10,670 bases of DNA from Sphingobacteriaceae bacterium (GTDB lineage Bacteria; Bacteroidota; Bacteroidia; Sphingobacteriales; Sphingobacteriaceae): positions 1 through 10,670 of the forward strand of contig CANHHZ010000054.1 of NCBI GenBank assembly GCA_947460275.1. The letters are read 5' to 3'. The translations under genes were made by a program, and so were the position numbers. The notes beneath the pieces were generated by a model. The model did no database searches. It saw nothing but the letters and a program-made list of their open reading frames with translations, and had not been told where the DNA came from. Of this stretch, positions 4,691 through 10,670 are shown piece by piece; within the stretch, counting starts at the first letter, position 1, and every line of letters starts with the position of its first letter.

Positions 4691-6526
4691 ATGAAAAAAA
4701 AGAGTCTTTGGTTGATTACCGCACTAATGACCTTGGCTTTGCTAGGGGTTTTTGTAATGCAACTGTATTACATCAAAGAAGCTTATAAACTAAAATCGCA
4801 GTTATTTGAACAAAACGTTAATAGAGCTTTAAACGAAGTGGTTAACAAAGTTCAAGTACGTAATGCCGCCAATCACATTAGTAAAAAAGAAGGTGATTTT
4901 AAAATCAAACGGCATCAAACAGAATTAGATCGGGCACAGCGCTATGTTGACTTAAAGGAAACGTTTAAAACGCAAGAAGAAAAACGGGAACAAGAAAATT
5001 ACAAACATATACAAGAAGCTCTAAACTATCAAGACAAACTAGTTCGCCTAAACTTTGGTGATGCTATTGTGATTTCGGAAGAAGAATACAAAAATTTGCA
5101 AAATGCAGATAACTCTGGCCTTTATTTTGATTTTAACGTCATTAAAGATGTAAATGGAAAAATTTTAAGCAAAATCGCTTCTTTAAGATACAATCCAAAC
5201 CGAGCCAAAACATTTAACATTACCCCAAGCAAATTGCCAGACAGCATTAGATATGTAGTTCAAGATCCTAGAGATTTACGTCCATTGGCTGTTTCGGTGC
5301 CTACCATAGATAGCACTATGGCCAAAAAATTTGCAATTGAAGCTGCAATGGCCAAAAAAAGGTACCAGCAAGCCTTAATTCAGCTCAATGCAGATACAAT
5401 TAATTTGTTGGATGACAATGTTAATGTACTCCAAGCTGCTTACAATGAGCTTTCTGACCCAAATATTTCTTTAGCAAGCAGAATACCGAATAAACAAAGA
5501 TTAAACGCCCTCCTAAAAAACGAACTTGCAAATAAGGGCATCAGTTTGGCGTATAACTTTTGGATAAAACTGGCCAACAAAGATTCGTTGCTTTACCAAA
5601 GCATCTCGTACCCCACAAAAAAATTACTGCCGCAAAATGTGTATAAATTCCCTTTGTTTGGTAAAGATATTATCCGAGATCCGGGCATGCTTTATATTTA
5701 CTTTCCAAATAAAAGCAATACCATAATTGCCAATATGTTTGCAACTATGGCTTCATCTGCAGCCCTACTCTTGATACTTGTTTTCATTTTTGCCTACACC
5801 ATTTATACCATCATCAAGCAAAAAAAATTATCAGAAATGAAAACCGATTTTATCAACAACATGACGCACGAGTTTAAAACACCGGTAGCCACCATCATGA
5901 TTGCCAGTGAAGCCTTAAAAGATCCTGAAGTTGCTGATGACAAAAATAGAGTTAGCAGATTTGCCAATATCATTTACGATGAAAATGTAAGACTAGGTAA
6001 TCATATTGAAAGAGTTTTGAGCATAGCAAAGCTAGAAAACAAAGAAATTGAACTTGATTTTAGCACCATTCATACCCACGACTCGATTGTTGATGTGGTA
6101 GATAGCATGAGCCTACAACTTCAAAAAAGAAATGCCAAGCTTACCCTTGAGTTGGCGGCAAGCGAAGACATGGTGATGACTGATGAGCTACATTTTTCTA
6201 ACGTAATTTTTAACTTGATAGACAACGCCAACAAATACAGTACAAACGCCCCAGAAATAGCCATAGAGACTTACAATAGTGGAGAAAACTTAATTATAGC
6301 AGTAAGTGATAAGGGTATTGGGATGACAAAAGATCAAACAAAACGTATTTTTGACCAGTTTTATCGGGTGCCAACAGGTAATTTGCACGATGTTAAAGGA
6401 TTTGGCTTAGGCTTAAACTATGTACATAACATCATCACCCAATTAGGGGGGAAAATTAAAGTGCACAGCGAAAAAGACCACGGCACTACTTTTGAAATTA
6501 GTTTACCTTTTATAAAAAGCAATTAA
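4691..6526 (+). CDS. RprX-like sensor histidine kinase
   Basis: A 611-residue inner-membrane kinase resembling Bacteroides RprX. One transmembrane helix at about 7-27 and a second at about 346-376 enclose a large periplasmic region of about 320 residues with a charged, probably coiled stretch (70-118) and no domain I recognise. The cytoplasmic core is complete: H-box F-I-N-N-M-T-H-E-F-K-T-P (387-398, H393), N-box N-L-I-D-N-A-N-K-Y (508-516), G1 D-K-G-I-G-M (540-545), F-box F-D-Q-F-Y-R-V (554-560), G2 G-F-G-L-G-L (570-575). There is no HAMP domain between the second membrane helix and the H-box. The regulator gene follows after one base, so the two are translated from one message and form a cognate pair. 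The stimulus is unknown; Bacteroides RprXY was found through a tetracycline-related effect, which need not apply here. Confidence 0.92.
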   Translation: MKKKSLWLITALMTLALLGVFVMQLYYIKEAYKLKSQLFEQNVNRALNEVVNKVQVRNAANHISKKEGDFKIKRHQTELDRAQRYVDLKETFKTQEEKREQENYKHIQEALNYQDKLVRLNFGDAIVISEEEYKNLQNADNSGLYFDFNVIKDVNGKILSKIASLRYNPNRAKTFNITPSKLPDSIRYVVQDPRDLRPLAVSVPTIDSTMAKKFAIEAAMAKKRYQQALIQLNADTINLLDDNVNVLQAAYNELSDPNISLASRIPNKQRLNALLKNELANKGISLAYNFWIKLANKDSLLYQSISYPTKKLLPQNVYKFPLFGKDIIRDPGMLYIYFPNKSNTIIANMFATMASSAALLLILVFIFAYTIYTIIKQKKLSEMKTDFINNMTHEFKTPVATIMIASEALKDPEVADDKNRVSRFANIIYDENVRLGNHIERVLSIAKLENKEIELDFSTIHTHDSIVDVVDSMSLQLQKRNAKLTLELAASEDMVMTDELHFSNVIFNLIDNANKYSTNAPEIAIETYNSGENLIIAVSDKGIGMTKDQTKRIFDQFYRVPTGNLHDVKGFGLGLNYVHNIITQLGGKIKVHSEKDHGTTFEISLPFIKSN

Positions 6527-6527
6527 A

Positions 6528-7232
6528 ATGAAGAAAATATTATTGGTAGAAGACGATCCTAATTTAGGAATGCTATTACAAGATTATTTGCAACTAAAAG
6601 GAAAATTTGAAGTAGTGCTATGTACAGACGGCGAAGAGGGCATAAAAGCATTCAACAAACATAACTTTGATTTATGTATTTTGGATGTAATGATGCCTAA
6701 AAAAGATGGTTTTACCTTGGGCAAAGAAATAAGAAAGGCAAACAATCACGTACCAATTATTTTTGCCACGGCCAAAGCAATGATGGAAGACAAAGTTTCT
6801 GCTTATGATTTAGGTGGCGACGATTACATTACCAAACCTTTTCGCATAGAAGAGTTGCTATTGCGCATTAATGCCTTGCTTAAAAGAGTAAGCGCCAAAG
6901 AAAACACAAGCAATGAACCCCTTCAAAGCCAATTTGAAATAGGCAATTATAACTTTGACTATACTACCCAACTTATCTATTTCAATGGTAATCAGCAAAA
7001 ATTATCTACCAAAGAGGCCGAACTTTTACGTTTGCTTTGCTTGAAGAAGAACGCTGTTTTGACTAGAGAAGAAGCTTTACTAAGCATTTGGCACGACGAC
7101 AATTATTTTAATGGCCGCAGCATGGATGTTTTTTTAAGTAAACTCCGTAAATACCTAAAAGAAGACCCTAAAGTTGAAATTTTAAACGTGCACGGAAAGG
7201 GTTACAAACTTTTGGTAAACCTAACTCACTAA
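6528..7232 (+). CDS. OmpR-family response regulator, RprY-like
   Basis: A 234-residue DNA-binding response regulator. Receiver domain 1-120: acidic pair D9/D10 in LLVEDDPNLG, phosphoacceptor D53 in ILDVMMPKKDG, T81 in the F-A-T-A switch strand and K103 in Y-I-T-K-P-F. After a linker (about 121-136) comes a winged-helix effector domain (about 137-232) with S-T-K-E-A-E-L-L-R-L-L near 160-170, recognition helix G-R-S-M-D-V-F-L-S-K-L-R-K-Y-L and the wing V-H-G-K-G-Y-K-L. All key residues are present. It starts one base after the kinase stop, so it is the partner of that kinase. It converges with the GLPGLI gene, leaving 15 bases between stop codons and no clear terminator. Candidate targets include its own operon, through the tandem repeat at 4631-4650. 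Confidence 0.94.
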   Translation: MKKILLVEDDPNLGMLLQDYLQLKGKFEVVLCTDGEEGIKAFNKHNFDLCILDVMMPKKDGFTLGKEIRKANNHVPIIFATAKAMMEDKVSAYDLGGDDYITKPFRIEELLLRINALLKRVSAKENTSNEPLQSQFEIGNYNFDYTTQLIYFNGNQQKLSTKEAELLRLLCLKKNAVLTREEALLSIWHDDNYFNGRSMDVFLSKLRKYLKEDPKVEILNVHGKGYKLLVNLTH

Positions 7233-7247
7233 AACCTTCATGAAATT

Positions 7248-8018
7248 TTAAAGCATCAACGCTTTTAAATTTTCATTGGCTTCGCTTCCCCAATCTTTTA
7301 AGGCCGCTTTTAAAATAGTAAAGAGTTGCGCATTGTTTACAGGCTTACCTTTTGTTGGCGCTTTAAGTTTGTCATCTGTTATGGGCTGGTCGTTTACCAA
7401 AGTAGCAAACCAAGTAACATGCTCATAAGGCAAGGCCACGCCTAATATCATTCCGGGTAGGCCAGTAAAAGTTTCGGGGCCGCCCGACACGGGAATTTCA
7501 TCGGTATAAAAAGCCACCACATAAATAGAATCCATAATTAGGGCATTTGCCCTACGACAATCGTAGCCGGCAATATTTCTAATTTCATCGGTAATTTTCC
7601 AATTTATTTTTCGGGTAGTATCTTTTACCAAATAGGTTTCTTCGAAAACTTTTTTCTGGGTTAAGCTAGTGCTGTTGTCTACGTTGGTAAGTACAGTATT
7701 GTGCTGCTTAGCAATTGTAAAATTATTCCAAGCACTTTGTCCTGTAGACTCGTCATCTGGGGTATACAAAGTACGGCCTTTATTAAAGTTTAACGTGCTT
7801 TTTAAAACCTTAAACTGCGGCTGTGTTTTCTGATATTCCTCGAACATCCTCACGTAGTAAATATCGTTAGGGTACTTCTTAATCTCCGCCTTCATCAAAG
7901 CATAAATGTTTACTTTCTTTTCGTAAACAATAGCGCCTTGTGTAACAAAACGAACATTTTGTGCATTGGCACTTGTTGCCAATAGCAACATTAAAAAAAT
8001 GATGGTATATTTTTTCAT
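7248..8018 (-). CDS. GLPGLI family secreted protein
   Basis: A 256-residue exported protein of the GLPGLI family (TIGR01200), restricted largely to Bacteroidota and of unknown function. A signal peptide covers residues 1-19, with a hydrophobic core and probable cleavage after A-N-A, before Q20; no lipobox cysteine is seen, so it should be periplasmic or exported. The family signature is intact: N-I-A-G-Y-D-C-R-R-A (148-157), V-A-F-Y-T-D-E-I-P-V-S-G-G-P (168-181) and F-T-G-L-P-G-M-I-L-G (184-193). It begins 3 bases after the stop of the large outer membrane protein, so the two are an operon; this pairing is recurrent in the phylum. A joint role at the outer membrane is inferred. The C-terminus (about 235-256) is a short helix. 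Confidence 0.93.
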   Translation of the reverse strand: MKKYTIIFLMLLLATSANAQNVRFVTQGAIVYEKKVNIYALMKAEIKKYPNDIYYVRMFEEYQKTQPQFKVLKSTLNFNKGRTLYTPDDESTGQSAWNNFTIAKQHNTVLTNVDNSTSLTQKKVFEETYLVKDTTRKINWKITDEIRNIAGYDCRRANALIMDSIYVVAFYTDEIPVSGGPETFTGLPGMILGVALPYEHVTWFATLVNDQPITDDKLKAPTKGKPVNNAQLFTILKAALKDWGSEANENLKALML

Positions 8019-8021
8019 AGG

Positions 8022-10670
8022 TTATTTTTTTGAAGACCCCATTTCGTTAAAATCCCAAGTTAGGGAGTACATAAAATAGCGTTTTATAGTTACATAATTG
8101 CTTTGAGTTATCATATTTGCGTTTGCAAAACGATTAAAGCCGCTATTTTGATTAAACAAATCGTTCACTTTTAAAGCCATTTTAAAACTACTGCTCTTTA
8201 AAAAGCTTTTTTCAATTGCACAATTCACAATCAACTGCTCAAAGTTTTCGTTAAAAGATTGAGTTTTTGGCGAATATTGGTAAGAAACATCACTTTTCAA
8301 CTGTATCTTCGCAGGTAGGAATATTTCAAAATAGCCATTACCAGTAGCTCCCCACCCACTATTACTAATATTTTTTTGTAGTGAAGCCTGTTGTGAACTG
8401 TAGCTAGGTCCAAAACTAAAATCAGCATTAAATTTATTTTCAACATACTTACTAAGGCCTAACCTTGGATTAAAAGAAGTAGAAGTAGTTTTATTGAGAT
8501 TGCTATTTACATAATTGTAACTTGTATTTCCCGAAATACTTAAATTAAGCTGTACGTTTATGCCTAGCTGCTTAATTTTCCTACTTATATAGGCGAAAGA
8601 GCTATAATTAATAGGCGTTTTATTGGTTAAATTAATAGATTGAAAAATCGAACGTCCCTGATTATCGGTTACTGTATTACTTACAATTTCGTTTTCATTA
8701 AAGCCGACACGTCCAGAAAAATACACCGATTGTGCAGTTAATATTTTATAAGAATTATAATTTATATCGAAATTATTTCTAAAAGCAGGTTTTAAATCTG
8801 GGTTTCCGAGCGGAATATTTAAGGGGTCGGTATTTACTTTGATAGGCTGCAGTTGATTTATAGAGGGTTGCTGCGTATTGCCCGAATAACTAAACCTGAG
8901 TGATTTTTGGGCCGAAAATTTATATTGATAAGAAGCCTGTGGTAAGAAATTTACAAAGCTGCGGTTAAACGAGGTATTGGTATAGGCTTCAAATTGATCA
9001 AGATTGACCGCACTTACTTTTGTACCCCAACTTAGCACTGTTTTTTTGTTTTTGTAGTTAAAAGCCGCACCAGCTAAATTAATAAGTTGATTTGAGCTAA
9101 AATTATTGCTAAACTCTTGATCTAACACGGTGTAATTACCAGGACTCGACGCATTGAAAGAATTACGGTTGGCCTTGTTATTGTTGAGCGTTAAACCATA
9201 ATTTAAAACCAAAGCCAAGCTTTTTGTAAGTGGCTCATTATAGGTTATATTTGAATTAAAAGAGGTTGTTTTGGTGGCGTTGGTTTTAAACTGATCTATA
9301 ATTTCGGTGGTTGTTGCAGCGCCATTGGTATCAAAAAATTCATTTCTAGTTTTTAAAAACCCTTCGTTATCATTTTTGCTTAATTTTTGACCCAGTTTAA
9401 GGGAATAATTTCGACCAGTTTTTTTAAGCTTTTTGGTGTAAAATGCCGAAAAATTAAAGTCGCTTTCATTGCCTTTATTATCTAAGTTTCGCTTACTGCG
9501 ATTTAGCAGAGTGTTATTTTCGCCTCTACGCCCTTCTGTTAAAAAATCGTTTGCATTGTCACTATTCCCAAATGTGCCGTCTATATTTATTTTTAAATTA
9601 GAAGTGGTATCTAACTTAATTTGATACATCAAATCTAACTTCTGCTTTAGTAAGTGGCTATTTGTTAACTCATTGCTATTGGTGTTAATTATGCCACTAG
9701 GCAAATTATTTTGATTTAAAGTGGTTTTATCGCCAGTAATCCCCAAATCGGCCATCTTATAATTAACATTCATATTTTCTTTATCGCTATTCCATTTGGT
9801 GTCGTAATGAGCGCCTGCACTTCGTGAAACAGGAATTCCCTCTCCATAATATTCGCCCGACCACACATCATCACTACTATAATATATAGCCATTCCTCCC
9901 CCCTCCATATACTCTACATTACCACTGCCGCCACCATATTTTTCGGCATCTTCCCAGCCCAAACCTGTTTTGCCTGTGTTACTTACATTGCCATAAACCG
10001 AAAACTTTTGCTTGGCTTTAAACCAATTAAACATGCCTTGTCCTTCATAAAAATTTGAAGTAGCAATACCGGCATTGAGCTTTCCAAAGTAACCGTTCTT
10101 TTTATCTTCTTTAAGTTTTATATTTATGGTTTGGGTTTTTTGGCCATCATCAACACCTGTAAAAGCAGCCTGATCGCTACTTTTTTCAAACAGCTGTACT
10201 TTATCCACCATATCGGCCCGCAGATTTTTAGTCACCAAGGTGGGGTCATCGCCAAAAAATTCTTCTCCATCCACCAAAACCTTGGGTACTGCTTTACCTT
10301 GTGCCGTTATTTTGCCATTTTGGTCTATTTGTATACCTGGCAACTTTTTAAGTAAATCTTCTACTTTATCGTTGGGTTGTATGGTGTAGTTTGCAGCATT
10401 AAACTCGGTAGTATCGCCTTTAATTTTTATGGCCGCACCCTGCCCTTTTATAATTACTTCTTTGAGCAAGTTTGCCTTAAGTTTCATGTTGATCTGCTTA
10501 AAATCGAAACTAGTTTTAACAGAATCTATGGTAAAAGGAAATACATAATCTGCATATTCCGGATAAGTCAGCAAAAGTATATACTTGCCTTTTTTTATAG
10601 GACCAAGACTAAAAGCCCCGTTAATGGCTGCCCTAGTAAATTTATAAAGCGTAGAGTCTTTCGCATTTAA
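8022..10670 (-). CDS. Outer membrane beta-barrel protein with carboxypeptidase-regulatory domain and plug, 5' end outside window
   Basis: The frame is open from the right edge and gives 882 visible residues, so the start and signal peptide lie outside; the TTG at 10574 is internal. Residues are counted from the edge. About 1-70 form the end of a carboxypeptidase-regulatory-like beta domain (A-I-N-G-A-F-S-L-G-P-I-K-K-G-K-Y). A TonB-receptor-type plug follows: D-L-L-K-K-L-P-G-I-Q-I-D (105-116), V-L-V-D-G-E-E-F-F-G-D-D-P (131-143) and I-N-I-K-L-K-E (182-188). From about 192 to the end there are alternating amphipathic strands of an outer membrane barrel (OMP_b-brl_3 style), ending in an aromatic-rich strand Y-F-M-Y-S-L-T-W-D-F, then a short E-M-G-S-S-K-K tail. 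A Gly/Tyr-rich loop lies near 235-260. Likely a TonB-dependent-receptor relative; the substrate is unknown. Co-transcribed with the GLPGLI gene 3 bases downstream. Confidence 0.9.
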   Translation of the reverse strand, partial: LNAKDSTLYKFTRAAINGAFSLGPIKKGKYILLLTYPEYADYVFPFTIDSVKTSFDFKQINMKLKANLLKEVIIKGQGAAIKIKGDTTEFNAANYTIQPNDKVEDLLKKLPGIQIDQNGKITAQGKAVPKVLVDGEEFFGDDPTLVTKNLRADMVDKVQLFEKSSDQAAFTGVDDGQKTQTINIKLKEDKKNGYFGKLNAGIATSNFYEGQGMFNWFKAKQKFSVYGNVSNTGKTGLGWEDAEKYGGGSGNVEYMEGGGMAIYYSSDDVWSGEYYGEGIPVSRSAGAHYDTKWNSDKENMNVNYKMADLGITGDKTTLNQNNLPSGIINTNSNELTNSHLLKQKLDLMYQIKLDTTSNLKINIDGTFGNSDNANDFLTEGRRGENNTLLNRSKRNLDNKGNESDFNFSAFYTKKLKKTGRNYSLKLGQKLSKNDNEGFLKTRNEFFDTNGAATTTEIIDQFKTNATKTTSFNSNITYNEPLTKSLALVLNYGLTLNNNKANRNSFNASSPGNYTVLDQEFSNNFSSNQLINLAGAAFNYKNKKTVLSWGTKVSAVNLDQFEAYTNTSFNRSFVNFLPQASYQYKFSAQKSLRFSYSGNTQQPSINQLQPIKVNTDPLNIPLGNPDLKPAFRNNFDINYNSYKILTAQSVYFSGRVGFNENEIVSNTVTDNQGRSIFQSINLTNKTPINYSSFAYISRKIKQLGINVQLNLSISGNTSYNYVNSNLNKTTSTSFNPRLGLSKYVENKFNADFSFGPSYSSQQASLQKNISNSGWGATGNGYFEIFLPAKIQLKSDVSYQYSPKTQSFNENFEQLIVNCAIEKSFLKSSSFKMALKVNDLFNQNSGFNRFANANMITQSNYVTIKRYFMYSLTWDFNEMGSSKK

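Noticed and set aside
7231..7249. AT-rich palindrome between the two convergent stop codons as a terminator
   Set aside because: The pairing centres on TTCATGAA with no loop and two mismatches, so it would not form a stable hairpin.
10572..10574. TTG as the start of the outer membrane protein
   Set aside because: The frame continues to the window edge with a good carboxypeptidase-regulatory-like domain, so this codon is an internal Leu.
10131..10670. Two plus-strand open frames (10131-10355 and 10377 to the edge)
   Set aside because: Both are antisense to the outer membrane barrel gene, whose frame is clearly coding through the plug domain.

Overview
The window looks like an ordinary chromosomal stretch from a Bacteroidota bacterium, most likely a Sphingobacteriaceae member close to Pedobacter. 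The grounds are low GC, a GLPGLI-family secreted protein next to a carboxypeptidase-regulatory/beta-barrel outer membrane protein, a DUF3127 protein, an RprX/RprY-like two-component pair, promoter boxes of the Bacteroidota TAnnTTTG type, and starts without clear Shine-Dalgarno sequences. Genus assignment is inference from protein style, not from a marker gene.

Left part (1-1654, all minus strand): a PhoR-like sensor histidine kinase is followed by a DUF47/PhoU-like protein that runs off the left edge. DUF47 proteins normally accompany a Pit-type phosphate transporter, which would lie just outside the window. Between the two genes sit two 11-bp tandem repeats of Pho-box form followed by a TAnnTTTG box, which points to phosphate-controlled expression. 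No partner response regulator is next to this kinase.

Middle part (1655-4552): a 226-base gene-free stretch with inverted repeats, then three minus-strand genes: an HD-domain phosphohydrolase, a small XRE-type regulator and a THUMP-domain 23S rRNA methyltransferase of the RlmL type. An 11-bp perfect inverted repeat covers the HD gene's start codon. Divergent from the methyltransferase is a DUF3127 protein that reads like a short single-stranded-DNA-binding protein: an OB-fold-like body and an acidic tail ending in EEDDLPF, very like the SSB C-terminal tip. A strong intrinsic terminator follows it.

Right part (4553-10670): a plus-strand histidine kinase and OmpR-family regulator, one base apart, preceded by a tandem 10-bp repeat that may be an autoregulatory operator. 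Converging on them, 15 bases away, is a minus-strand pair: a large outer membrane beta-barrel protein (5' end outside the window) and a GLPGLI-family secreted protein, 3 bases apart and surely co-transcribed.

I see no rRNA, tRNA, transposon, CRISPR array or phage module. The most interesting items are the SSB-like DUF3127 protein, the Pho-box promoter, the palindrome over the HD start codon, and the unusual intergenic segment 1694-1870, which may be an interspersed repeat.
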